From contig JAAOMT010000779.1 of the NCBI GenBank assembly GCA_016748015.1, positions 334,609 through 398,608 on the forward strand: DNA of 64,000 nucleotides. Direction: 5' to 3'. A model generated the notes under the pieces. The model ran no database searches. It was given only the letters and a program-made list of their open reading frames with translations, and was not told the origin of the DNA. Made by a program: the position numbers and the translations under genes. Origin of the DNA: Geosiphon pyriformis. Taxonomy: Eukaryota; Glomeromycota; Glomeromycetes; Archaeosporales; Geosiphonaceae. This document shows, piece by piece, positions 13,200 through 24,439 of this stretch (positions within the stretch are counted from its first letter, which is position 1; every line of letters begins with the position of its first letter).

Positions 13200-16100
13200 T
13201 CATCCGGAATAGTCGTGCCTTTTTTTCTCCAGATCTTTCAGTAAGCTCACAATCTCCAGAAAGGAATCTGCAATTGTACGCCTTTGACGCGGGTGCTCTT
13301 GGACTCCACCTTCAATCTCGACATCCCCCGTATCTCCAAGTGTGCCCGAGTTTGAGTTATTTTGTGAAAGAGAATGCGCGAGCATACGCCCTCCTTTATT
13401 ATCTTTTGTCGATGCTTGATCATCTACTAACTCATTGAAATGGACAAAATCTTGAAGAAGATTGATGAGTGATTGAACTGAATTTCCAGGCAACCCATGT
13501 ATAGAGCTACCGAATTAAGGCTTAAATAATAAATTAGGAAAAACAACAGAATCACAAAGAAAAATAAGGATATCGAGTATGAGTTTTTGATTTGGCTCAT
13601 TATCTTTGATCAACAAACCCATCAATATAGCCATGTAAGCGGCCACTATATTGCAATCTGTCTGTTTTTTTAAAATGTTAATAAAACTGAGCATAATTAA
13701 TACATTTCGCTCAACGGAAAATAAATTGAGGGTACCTGATCATGTCCTTTTTCAATTTGATGATTGTAGAGAGAAACTAAACAAGAAACTGCGGATTTAC
13801 GTTTTGGGCAAGTACATTTTCTAAGACATCGACGAGTTCCAGGACATCGGGAGTATTGTTCTTAGGACCAGGAACAAACAAAAAGCCGATATTCTTGATT
13901 GATCAAATAGAGAAAGATTACACATGATAAAAGTTAACCAGACTCACCAACTTTTCTAAACTCATCTTGATTAGTGGACTCCATTTCTACCAAATTTGTG
14001 AGCAAGCCAATGCTTAATAGAAGCACATCAAATTTTAATGCTTCACCGTTTTCGGATGTTTCTCCATTATCTTTGCTAGGAGGCTTTATGTCGCTATGAG
14101 CGGATCTTTCGGATGGGAGTTGGTCCAGAGTAGCCAAACGCATCAAGATGACCATACCTCCTAAGCACCCCACTTCAAGACAACAGGCTTGATTATCATT
14201 TGTCAAGTTTATCAAAACGCGAAGGCATGCCAGAAGACATTCCATGACTAAAATTTGAATAAGCAATTAGATAAATCCAGAGTATGGGAAAAGAAAATAT
14301 CTGTTAAATTATGATAGCGCTTTTGCTATTACCCATTGATGGATCTTCTGCGTTTTCTCTACAAGCTTCAAACTGAGAATAGAGCAAGAACTGAAGAAGC
14401 GATGGCAAGAGATCCCTCTGATGATTCACAATGTAAAGTTGATTTTCTGGGCAAAAAGCTGTGACGTTTTCTAATATGGCAAGACAATGTTCAATACACT
14501 CAAAATCCAAGCTTAGGCTCATGTTAACTTTCGGTGACTGGTAATTAATAAAGACGATTAATAGGAAAATTGCGTTCATTCATAACCTTATAAAACTATC
14601 TACGATAAATAAATTATGTATACCTTATCATTCTCAAGAGAGCGCAAGAGTTTGCTTACGGGAGCCAGTTCTAATTTTAAGATATTAGTAACTTTCATCA
14701 AGCCACCATAGATTCTTAATTTCTTTTTGATCATATCTTCGTAATGGGTTTTGCACGCTATTATCGAAGACAAAGATCTTAAAGAAATTGATCGGAGGGA
14801 TATCTATTCGAATCGAAAAAGTCATTAGAGCGACTGGTAATGAAGTTCCTTAGAATCTCTTTTGGCTTCTAAATCTAACATACCTGTTTATTATCAAGGA
14901 ACAAATTTGATCGACTAATCATATTTTTTATGTCAGAGATCTTTCCGCCGAAAAAATTGTTAGTGTATTTAAGGCCTCTTCAAAATACATAATCTCTTCG
15001 CGCTATTCTCACCAGTGACTTTTCCGACTTGCTCCACAATCCCGAAGCGTTTTCTACTAGTGGATCTGATTGAATCGACATGAATTCAACAATTAGCTTT
15101 ACGAAATCAGCCTTCCCAGCTAAAAATGGTGCGTTATGCTTGTCTTCGATCATGAAGCAGATTATGAAGGCATAACAGCATCGTAGCAACTTGATAAAGT
15201 CAGAAACAATTCACCAATCAGAAAATGGAGAATTGAATGCATAAATATATAAACTTTTATATCCATAAAATGCTTACAGGATCTTGCTGCAACATTAATA
15301 TCTCATAGATACGTGGTACAAAATTATGAAAACGAATTTTCATCAAAAATTGTGGTTTTAACAGCTTCTGACAAAGCGCCAAGCCACTGATAAGTAAAGA
15401 GATATAGTTAATTTAGATGTTGAATAGGATATGTATGTCAGTAAAATCAAGGAATATTTACCTGGTTCTACGAACATTCAATGGCTGTTCATCTTGAAGA
15501 CCATCGAGTAAATATTCCATTTCATCGGTGAACCGTTTATTTTCCCCTTGTTCTCTAAGCTCATGAATGCTCTTTACACCTTTCCTCTTCGGTTCCTATA
15601 TATATAGGATCTAATTCAATATATATGTAATTTTCAAAGATTAAACGATGGGATACTGAACCATACCAACCAACTCTGTTCCCATCTCATTTCCAGCAGG
15701 TTCTGAATAAGAATCCATAATATAGGAATCGAAATCTTGGGCGACAATTGTGCGGCTTTTTCCGTAAGTCACTCGCACACCCATACGATTTGATGTTGCA
15801 CCGAAGGATGGGGATGATGAAATTGATGGTTCGACATCATCAAAGCCATACTCTTCTCCCATTGTTGTTTCTGGGGACAAATTATTTGAAATATTCTGAT
15901 CGTTTGAAAGGATATTATCAAATGGTGAAAGTGAAAAATCATTTTCACTTTGGATCGTTGAGAATAAATTTTTATCGAGATCTTCAATCTTATCCATTAA
16001 TAAGGGAAGACTAGATGTATAAGATTTGGTTGGAGAAACGCCAAGCTTTGAGGATTTTGTCAAAAATAATTGTTCTTTATCCATTGCTGAGGGAAATGAC

Positions 16101-17269
16101 ATTTTAGCCACCAAATTTTGCTTGCGTGGACTATCAGATGTATCACGCGACGAAGAAACTGCGTCAACAACTTCCCACACAGATCCTGTTTTATTATTGA
16201 TGGCATTTGTGTCGAAGGACACACCAATATCGGATATTGATATGTTAACTGAGTTGGAATTCTGGAAAGTAGGAACTTCTTTATGAAATTTTTTTTTTGA
16301 ATGTGCGCTGTTCTCAGAGGGGTCAGCTATAGAGCTTTCTGTATTCGATATTTTCACACAATCAAAATAATTATTAATCCCCAAAAGTTTTCTTTGACCC
16401 AGGGGATTAGACGAAAAGTCCTTTTCACCGTCAAGAGAAGAGGTCTTAGATGAAGATGGCAACAATGTTCTTTGTTTTTGTTGCTTGGGATGATATTTTT
16501 TCAAACGCATAGAAGCTAAGTTGGGAATATAGACGCGAGGTTCTTCAACACTTTCGATTCTATCAAACTTCTGTAGCGTGAGGTGCGGAGATCCAGTTGA
16601 ATCCTGCTGTGTTAGCCCCTTTCCATTAGCATGCAATTTCCTACGATCATTATCTACGGGAAAGTCAAAAATATCTGCATCAATATCGTCAGCTCTTGTT
16701 TTTATCCTCTTTATCATAAGATCTTTTTTCTTCAGAGCATAATTCGTCTTTGATGGCTTGCGAGTAAGTGTATTTTTTGGGTTGGTTCCTTTACCATGGC
16801 TAGCAGGAAAGTCAAAGACGTCAGAATCTGTTGTCGTTTGCCAAGAAAAAGCTTTCTCTGCGGCTACGAGGTGACGTTTTTTAGAGGGTGAAGTTTCCCT
16901 TCCGTCGGATTCTTTCGAGACATTCAAACGCGCATAAGTCATGGCTACTTCATCAGTGGGATTCTGCCTTTTACCTAAGGTTGTCTCTGGTGAAAGAAAG
17001 ACTTTGGAGGGTGATGTCCGGGGACCCAATTTAGGTGTCTGATCGCCAATAACTTTCAAACCCTGTGGAGGCCTGCTCATAGAGTTTGTGAACTCATTTT
17101 TTGGGTCATAATCACGAGTTGGAAAACCGTTTTTTGTGGTGTGTTGTTGAACCTGGGGCATAGAAGTGGAAATTTTTGGATGTTGATTTTGTTTACCATA
17201 AGTAAACTGAATCGAAGGTTTGCGGTTAACTTTGGCTTCAAGGAGGTTGAAAGACATGTCTTGTGTCAT
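13200..17269 (-). CDS. WAPL-like cohesin release factor, 11 exons
   Basis: Wings-apart-like protein, known in the family to bind Pds5/SA-type cohesin subunits and open the cohesin ring. Exons (minus, 5' to 3'): 17269-15671, 15594-15462, 15386-15278, 15189-15013, 14940-14884, 14803-14624, 14537-14333, 14247-13948, 13860-13736, 13661-13574, 13498-13200. Predicted ~1,090 aa. Exon 1 is a long, polar, probably disordered N-terminus with FTYGKQ near its start, two FDFP motifs and VTYGKSRT near its end. Exons 2-11 give the helical WAPL domain: FTDEMEYLLDGL, GLALCQKLLKPQF, NLTNDN, YLDGL-type repeats and MAILMGLLIKDN. I chose ATG 17269 (MTQDMSF) because the longer frame has no upstream ATG. Nine introns are GT-AG; the tenth looks AT-AC. 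Exon 2 has an apparent 1-nt deletion. Composition is normal, unlike the flanking repeats. Confidence 0.85.
13499..13573 (-). other. Apparent AT-AC (U12-type) intron in WAPL
   Basis: Between exons 10 and 11 no GT-AG pair restores the frame. The 5' end reads ATATCCTT, the exact U12-type donor consensus. The 3' end is TATAC. A CCTTAAT element with the likely branch A near 13515 sits 16 nt before the 3' end. Splicing here joins CTC-G to AT-GGG (Leu-Asp-Gly), giving LILDGLPGNSVQSL, which continues the WAPL domain in frame. Length is 75 nt, like the other introns. Confidence 0.8.
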
Positions 17270-17480
17270 ATATGTTAAGCCGCCCCTCCTAAATTCCAAC
17301 AAAAGTCATTTCTTTATCAGTAGTGGAAGCTGTACCCAGAGCCACAGACAGTTGGTTAAATCTACCTCAAACTCAAAATAAACAATTCTGTTTAAACACG
17401 TGAGTTCAAATTGATTCTCAATCAAATAAAAACCATGCAGTTTGACATTTTTGGTAAAATTTTCATAAAAATTTAAATTG
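17270..17480. promoter_or_regulatory. 5' flank / likely promoter of WAPL
   Basis: About 200 bases of ordinary composition upstream of the chosen start, then a sharp change to A/T-rich DNA. It must contain the 5' UTR and proximal promoter if the gene is active. No specific promoter element is recognised. Confidence 0.4.
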
Positions 17481-17997
17481 CTTATTTTGAAGAATACTTA
17501 TTATGTTGTTATGGTTGAAAAATATAGTTTTTATTAATTAGCACATGTATTAACCATCTGATGTCACATAATTAGCCACCTTATTTTTAATTAATGGTTG
17601 TTAACCTAATTGTTAATCTGATTACTAACTTGATTATTAAATTTTTTTAGTAAATATAAAAATAATAAATAAAAAAGTATGTAATTTATATAGTAAATAG
17701 AATAAAACATATATTTAATACTTTTTCTTATATTATTTTTTATTAAATTTTTTATTTTTAAATATTTAAATATTTGTAAATAAAAAATTAGTTGTTAATA
17801 TTTATATATCTTTTTTTTCTTTTTAATTTGTATTATTAGAATTAATTATTATTTACTTTTATAATTTATTAAATAAAAACATAATTAAAAAACATAATAA
17901 GATTTGTTATTAATTTTAAATATTACTAAATAAAACATAAAATAATAATATTATTATTATTATTTTATTAATAATTATAAAAAATAATAATTAAAAC
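17481..17997. other. AT-rich spacer, no gene seen
   Basis: A/T-rich with ATT-type simple repeats near 17940-17980. No coding capacity recognised. It ends where the LINE derivative begins. Confidence 0.5.
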
Positions 17998-20280
17998 TCT
18001 TTGTTTCTTTAATTTTATAAACACAACTAGAACAAAAAGTAAAAAAGTTGCATCTAATATCTGTTCTAAGATATCTAATAAAATTTCAACCAGAGAAGCT
18101 TTCTTTGTTGTAGAAGCAACTAGGCAAAATGTTTTAGAAGCCTTCCTTTTATTCAGTAATCATGATAAGCTGTCTTTGGTAGTCACTAAAGCAACTTTCT
18201 CATCTTTGGCTGGTTTTTTACCAGTCAAAGTTTTCTCAAAGAGACACACTTGGATTAGTCCTAGTGTTGCCTCCACTCCTACTAAGAGCCCAAAAGTGTT
18301 TAATAATAGACCAGTTAACAAGTTGGTCTTCTCTTTTATAGTTTCTATATCTGGTGCTACTAGTACTTCCTCTTCAAAAAAATGGTCAAAAAGACCAAAA
18401 GTTCAGAAAAGTGGGAGCAGTTGCTTGTCTCTGCTATTGTTACACCAAACTCCTTTGTGGTTTTCAATAAGATCTTAGATGAAATCTCCATAATATCATC
18501 CAGTATATCATCTAAGATAAGTCTAAATTAATCACTGGCTGTATTGCCAAATATAGTGTCTTCTAGTAGATCATTACTGGTTTTAGAAGCAAAACAATCT
18601 CTTCCTGTCGGGTCACCTGTTCTTAAGAACTGGACTGATCAAATGGAAACTGAATTATCTCCTTCTCTAGTTTTTGATACTACTTCTGGTGGTGCTTGGA
18701 AAATTATTACTAGTTGTCAAAGGTTTGCTGGATGAATGGCCTTTACTCTGGTGTCTAGTGCTACTTTTAAGATTAAATTGGCTTATGTTAAGACTGTTTT
18801 TCAGTTAGTACATGGTTTTTTGGATGCAAAATCAGTATTAAAGGACAATGTAAAGCTGTTTTGTGTAGAGTTTGCTTTTCAAGTGTCTTTGAAAGCTGTA
18901 TTTTTGGTTGAGCTTACAAGCTCTGTACATTTGGCCACTTTTAAAATTGCCAAGTCTTTGGTGATTTCTGAGTCTGGTTCCTCTTCTACTGCTGTTGTAC
19001 TGTGTAATGTGCCCTTGGGTGTATCTGCTGCTGACATTAAGATGGCTCTCAGTGTGTTTGGTAATATCACTCATGTTGTGCTGAAGTCTATTAACATTTG
19101 GCAGTATGTGGTGGTTTATTTTAAAGAATTAGACTCTGCTGTGTCTGCTTTGAATTATTGGTCAGTTTTGGTGGGCAAGAATAGTATTAGAATTTTTCTT
19201 CTGGTGAATTAAAATAAGACCATTTTGTCTTGTGATAAATTTAAGGCCAAGTTGATCAATCTTCCTTTTGGATGCACAGCTTTTGAGATTAGTAATATAA
19301 TCTCTCAAGTTGGTAATCAAACATGTTTTATTCCTTATTTTCTTAAGTCTGGTTATCATTTCTGGTTTGCTCTGGTTATATTTGGTTCTTAAGCTGATTT
19401 GGACTCTGTTATTATCAAGACTAATACACTGAAAAAATTCCATATTTAGTGGAAAACTTCTGGTTGTTGGCATTGTTTCAAGTGTCAAGAGCTGAGCCAT
19501 CTGGTTGCAAACTGTAAGATTTTTCCATCTTCTCCTCCCAAGTTTTTCAAGGTGTTTACACCATGTTTTGTTGGTCCTAAGTCTTATGCTAAGACTTCTG
19601 CTCCTTTGAGCTCCTTTGAATTTCTACTTCTGTCATTTTTTGTCTCTTTTTTAGTTGTTGTTGGTAATTTTTTGATGCTGTTTCATTTGTTTTCTTTGAA
19701 ATCTGATTTAACTAAGTTTTCTGCTTTGATTGAATCTATTGTTAAGCTTATTAGCTCTTTGGTTATAACTTTTGAACAGTTTATTAATAGTGATTTGGTT
19801 TTAAATAGTGCTCTTGGTCTTAGGATTAATGAGGTTTTGGTGCATATAAGTTTTTTTAGTAGGACTGTTAATAAGTTGGAGAGAAAAGTGGTTTCTTTAA
19901 AAAAAAAATACTGCATAGAAAACATTGATATGTCTGGTGATTTTGGGTTCCTGCTTGTTGTGAATGATAAGGTGTTTTTCAACTTAATGTTTTTTTGGGA
20001 GCATAAGTCTGTTAATGTTAAAACTGATCTTTTTAAGACTGCTGAATGGCTAATTGATTTGGTTTCTTGCAGTACAACTTTGTTTTCTGTCATTCAAAAG
20101 ATATTATCTTTGGGTAAGTTTTCTTTTGTAGCATCAATGTAGTGTGTTCTTGACTGGTCTAAGTGGCTGGTTATGTGTAGAAAATACATAATTAGCACTT
20201 AGTTTAGATTACTTAGTTTGATATATTGTTCTAGGCAGCTTTTAGACCTCACTTATTAAACTTTAATAAAAAAAAAATTA
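17998..20280 (+). mobile_element. ORF1-only LINE derivative, copy A
   Basis: Holds a 5' leader, an ORF1 of a subfamily different from LINE-1/2/3, and directly afterwards the LINE 3' UTR (20143-20270) with an A-rich end. Endonuclease, RT and RNase H are entirely absent. The 3' UTR is shared with the other LINEs (GGCTGGTTATGTGTAG-type block). The same ORF1-to-3'UTR junction appears in copy B (61650-63905). It contains a few transition-type stops. Confidence 0.8.
18100..20142 (+). pseudogene. LINE ORF1, copy A (CCHC and coiled-coil protein)
   Basis: Reading frames at 18176-18478, 18544-18735, 18736-19212 and 19552-20142 are pieces of one protein split by stops. The middle part has two RRM-like stretches (AVVLCNVPLGVSAADIK; KAKLINLPFGCTAFEIS). 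A CCHC knuckle, CFKCQELSHLVANC, lies at about 19474-19515. The C-terminal part (about 19690-19920) is rich in hydrophobic heptads and ends in a Lys-rich segment, consistent with a coiled coil. The stop at 20142 is followed within a few bases by 3' UTR. The role (RNA/RNP binding) is inferred from LINE ORF1 proteins. Confidence 0.7.
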
Positions 20281-20324
20281 TAAATTATTTTTAGATTTTT
20301 AGATTTTTTAAAGATTAATAATTA

Positions 20325-23300
20325 TAATTTTTTTTTTTTTTTTAATTTAACGAGTGAGATCCAAACATTGCTTAGTACAATACATCATACAAGTGATCTA
20401 AACTAAGTGTGAATCATGCATTTTCTATATGTGACCAGCCATTCAGGCTAGTCAGGACAACACTAGGCACTTATATGTACTGAAACCATGTCACTTAAAC
20501 CTGAAAAGAATAAACAAGATTTATAAAATCCAAAACTAATACCAAATGCATCCACAATACCTAACAACCTAACTATACTGGCCAAAAGCACTAAAGGAAG
20601 ACTAGAAATAGAAACAGAAACAGAACCATCATGTGGGATCATGTCACCTTTCTCCATAACAGCTTGGTGTTTAACACATACTAGCCAAACATTATCACAA
20701 AACGCAATACAAAACTTATACACAAATGCTATGATATTCTAAGCTGCTATCTTAAAGTCTTTAAAAACAGCAACAAATTCATGATACCACTCCTTGAAAA
20801 CAAAGCTCTTACACAGAGCTGTACCAATACCAACATTGAAGATGCAAGTAAAAAGCAACTGTGAAACACACAAAGAAGAGCGAAATAAATCTGAGCATGC
20901 CTCCCAAGCAGATACATAAACTTTCACCAACCAAGCACAACTAGCAGCATCAAATGGGCAAGAAAACACATGGTTCGAGACTTCAACATTGCTGCAAAAT
21001 AGACAAACCACACTGGAGTAACTCCTATTATAAAAACGTTTACGCACAGCAACTAGAAGATGATAATACAATGTCTTCATAAAATACATCTGAAAGCCAG
21101 CAGTCCGAGCACTAGTGAAACCAGCAGCCAAATGAAAGTTTGAATGCCACATCAAAGAAGATTTAGACCAATCAATACTATCATGCAGGCTATCTACCAA
21201 GACCTGGGAACCAGAACCAATCTTTCAGCGCACACATTGAATAGATTGGAAAACATCACAAACAAAATGCATAAATTACCAGACACTGCAGTATCACCAG
21301 CCCTAAGAAAATGTTCATTAATCATGTGAGGAAGATACACATCAGAGAATGCAGCAGCTCTAGCAAAAATGTTAGCACATTCATTGCCCAAGACACCAGA
21401 ATGACCTTTAATCTTAATCCAATTAACGTCCAAATTTTTGCATCGAATGACATCAGCAATGTGGCAATGCTTGATCCAACACCAATTCCTGAAATCCAGA
21501 CAAATTAACATGGATTCTGACTTGCATGCTTCCAAAGCAGTCTGGCTGTCTGAAAACAAATCAACTGAACAAGAAAGAGGAACACACTCAAGAACTAGAG
21601 CAATGGTCTACAACTCCACCATAGTAGAAGAAACTAACTCGAACACCCTCATACCCAAATTCAAATCAATGTTTTCAAAGAAAACAGCAGCACCAGCTTT
21701 CATACCAAGAGTACCCAGCCCATTTAGAGAACCATTTATAAACAAAGAAAGATGACCAGAATCAATCTCTAATAAACAATTGTACACAACTTTAAACTCA
21801 TGAGACTTCAGAATATTGGATGAACCAATGTATGGCAATAGAAAATTGCAAACAGCAGGTGGCCTAGAATTATTCAGATAGTGAACAGAAATATTAAACC
21901 AATGAAGAACTGGGCCTTGAGGATTCAATTTTTTCCACTACTTAAAAGTCCTCTATTCAAAAACAGAACCAGTATGACTGCAAAGCTGCTCAACAAAGGC
22001 AATTCCATAATGCTGAAATGAAGAGACACATTTATAAAAAGTGGACTCACCAAAAATGACAGACATAGAGGTTCTATTTGGAAAACAAAAAACATTAGTC
22101 ATGGGACCACCGAGAGAAAAGTCGCATCCCAAAAAAATCTGAACAATACCAGCCAAAAAATTATTCAAAGGATTGATATTAATATGAAAAGAGAAAAACA
22201 GAGGATGGCAAGGGCACCAGCTGAGGACCTGCAAGTTGTGATCTATGTGCAAACAAATGGCTCAAGATATCAACAGAATTGGCAAAATTAACAACAGAAG
22301 CTGACTTGTCTTTAGCCTGAATCTGTTTAAAAGACTTCAAACTGTACAGAGAAGAATAGTAAATAGCATCATTGAGAAAGTCATGCGGCAAGCCAGATTT
22401 GGATTTTAAACCCTTGTGAATCATAGTGTCCCACTTCACACACACATTAATAGAAACAAAACTGATCTGAATCCTGTATACAACGATGGGGTGAAGAATT
22501 GCCAACACCAAATACAAGAACTGTTTGTCAAAAATAGTCTTTCTTAGCACAAGATTGGTGAAAAACCAGACATTCAGATGGGCCTTAGCCAAGCTAGGCT
22601 TTGACAAACCCTCAGTAAACAGAAAAATGCCTAAGTATTAATAAGACTCCCCTTTTTTGGCTATCAAAATAAGCAAACCACTGATCAGCAAACAAAGCTT
22701 AGAAACTCTGTAATTAATGGGAATGGCTACCATTTTGTTATTATTGATTGAAATGTCATTGATCTGAAAAAATTTGCTAGTGATTTTGAAAATATGTTGT
22801 GTAGTAGCCTGGCTGCTATCAATCCAAATAGTGTCATTGACAAAAGCACCTGCAGCAAGAAAAGAAGTCAAACCAGTCTGAGATTTAGAGCAACCAGTTC
22901 TGGTTACAAAACAAAAGTCCAATCTGTATCTATACACACTTTTTTGTCTCTTGACTTCACACAAAAGAGGATCATAAAATATGCACCAAAGAAAAGAAGA
23001 AAACACCTCTCCTTGATTCAAACCATTATGTACTTGATATCTATCGGTCAACCCAAAATTCATCATAACTTTGCTGATTCAACCATTGTAAATGCTATTA
23101 AAAAACCAAATAAACTTGTTACACATCTTTATCCTGACTAAACTCTCCCTAAGATGCTCCTAACCAATAGAATTATAAGTTTTTCACATGTCCTGCAATA
23201 CTAGCCACAACTTACAGTTCTTTTCTAAAGCATCTTTAATGACTAATCTAATAGTGAAGATAGGAAATTGTGTGGTCGTACCTTTTAGAACAGAAAAATT

Positions 23301-23333
23301 ATCCTCTCTAAGAACATTAAACTTACTGTATGC
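20325..23333 (-). mobile_element. LINE-3, 3' half (RT, RNase H, tail)
   Basis: Continuation of LINE-3 after the Gypsy-1 insertion. Minus strand, from 23333: RT start (FNVLREDNFSVLKGTTTQ), RT core with FVND in place of FVDD (22638-23066), RT end/thumb (22179-22607), RNase H (about 21250-21930: LFINGS, FSDSQTAL, KIKGHSGVLGNECAN), a C-terminal region with a zinc-finger-like VVCLFC...H...C motif (20739-21200), a final hydrophobic tail (20463-20723), and a 3' UTR ending in a poly-T tract at about 20325-20340. Catalytic Asp residues have become Asn in RT and RNase H, and stops are scattered. Confidence 0.85.
23330..23333. repeat. Left TSD of Gypsy-1 (ATGC)
   Basis: ATGC precedes the left LTR and is repeated at 33546-33549 after the right LTR. 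Collapsing the two copies restores an open LINE RT reading (RIFFAYSKFNVLRED) on the minus strand. Confidence 0.85.
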
Positions 23334-24418
23334 TGTTACGGGTAAACTTGGTGGGTATGGGAAATGGTAACGTTTGGTACTTTTAATTATTGATAATGTG
23401 TTTTCTGCATAATTCTGTTGGCTTAGTTTTGATTATTAGTCTCTGAAGATCTATTCCTGGATGTAAATTTTACCTGTTGAGTTCTTTGGTTATAAGGCAC
23501 AGAGTTTGTCTTTCGTCGATTGCAATGTTTTTCATAAATGTGAGCTTTTTTTTCTGAGCTAATGAGTGCAGTTGTTAGGGTTTGGCATTGTCTTTTTGCC
23601 CTTCTGGTAAGCTAACAAGATAATGTTAATATCCAAAACTTAGAGGGAGCTTCTTTCTTTTACCAGGCTATCACGAAGTCTATTCCCAGACAGTTGATTT
23701 TACTATGTTGCTGCTCCACAAAAAATTAAGACAGAAAAAAAAAGAAAAAGAAAAAGAAAAGAAAAGAAAAGATAAATTAGTATTGTCAATCACCATGATC
23801 AAGAGCGATTGGTCCAAATCATTAATAGGTTCGAGGTGGTTATGCTAAGAGCATCTATTTTAGAATGGAGGTATGAAACAAGAGTTAATTCACATAAATT
23901 TCATGAAGTTTGAGAACATGAATTCACGATTCTGATTTCTTTTAATAATTGATTTATTTCAGGAAATGAAATAGGGAAGATAATAAAAGATGAAAGAGTA
24001 TGGATATTTTAATTTCTGGTCTAGAAGTTCGTATCTATTTTTTTCTTTTCTTCTTTTCTCACTTCTACAACTACTTGCTTTTATACATTCTTTTGGTTTT
24101 ACAGAATTGCTTTCAATTGTCTTGCTATCACTAGCTATTGTTTTGTTGTTTCTGTTATTGCTTTGTTTTTCTACATTATCACTAGTTATTCTATGTTATA
24201 ACACATTATCTGACGTTATTACATGTTATTCTGTGTTATCTTGCGTTATAACATGTTATCCTATGTTATTGCATACTATTCTGTATTATCCTGCGTTATA
24301 ACATGTTATCCAATGTTATAATGTGTTATCCAATATTATTGCATGTTATTCTGTGTTATGTCATGTTTTTGGTCACGTTTCTTCATAACTTTGGATCGGT
24401 TTTTTTACTTGGGTAACA
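23334..24418 (-). repeat. Gypsy-1 3' LTR
   Basis: Matches 32457-33545 along its length. It includes a purine-rich A/G tract (about 23728-23772) and, toward the element-5' (U3) end, a tandem array of TGTTAT-type units (24184-24360). Ends are TGTTAC and GGTAACA. Confidence 0.9.
24184..24360. repeat. U3 tandem array, TGTTAT units (Gypsy-1 3' LTR)
   Basis: TGTTAT or a one-base variant recurs about every 10 bases over ~180 bp, with several GTTATAAC palindromes. Counterpart at 33311-33488 in the other LTR. Confidence 0.8.
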
Positions 24419-24436
24419 TTATCCCTCTCTTTTTAA
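24419..24436 (-). other. Gypsy-1 polypurine tract
   Basis: Minus strand reads TTTTAAAAAGAGAGGGATAA directly before the 3' LTR, the position where plus-strand priming occurs in LTR elements. Gypsy-2 has the equivalent purine run beside 45857. Confidence 0.65.
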
Positions 24437-24439
24437 AAT

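Noticed and set aside
13499-13573. A GT-AG or GC-AG intron at the WAPL exon 10/11 boundary
   Set aside because: The available GT and AG sites in 13500-13575 do not give a phase that restores the frame; reading through meets a TAA.
15748-16286. Plus-strand open frames opposite WAPL exon 1
   Set aside because: They overlap a well-supported coding exon, show no conserved features and have no start context; antisense shadows.
20325-23333. LINE-3 and the LINE 5' part at 33546-37290 as two separate truncated elements
   Set aside because: The same strand, continuous protein order, exact ATGC duplication and an open reading across the collapsed site show one element split by Gypsy-1.
23990-24301. 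103-codon plus-strand ORF in the Gypsy-1 LTR (and its twin at 33117-33428)
   Set aside because: Hydrophobic frame created by the T-rich LTR and its TGTTAT array; opposite to the element's strand and not a protein family.
24184-24360. TGTTAT array as a CRISPR or telomere-like repeat
   Set aside because: Units are adjacent with no spacers, the array is inside both LTRs of one element, and the genome is eukaryotic; it is not a telomere motif.
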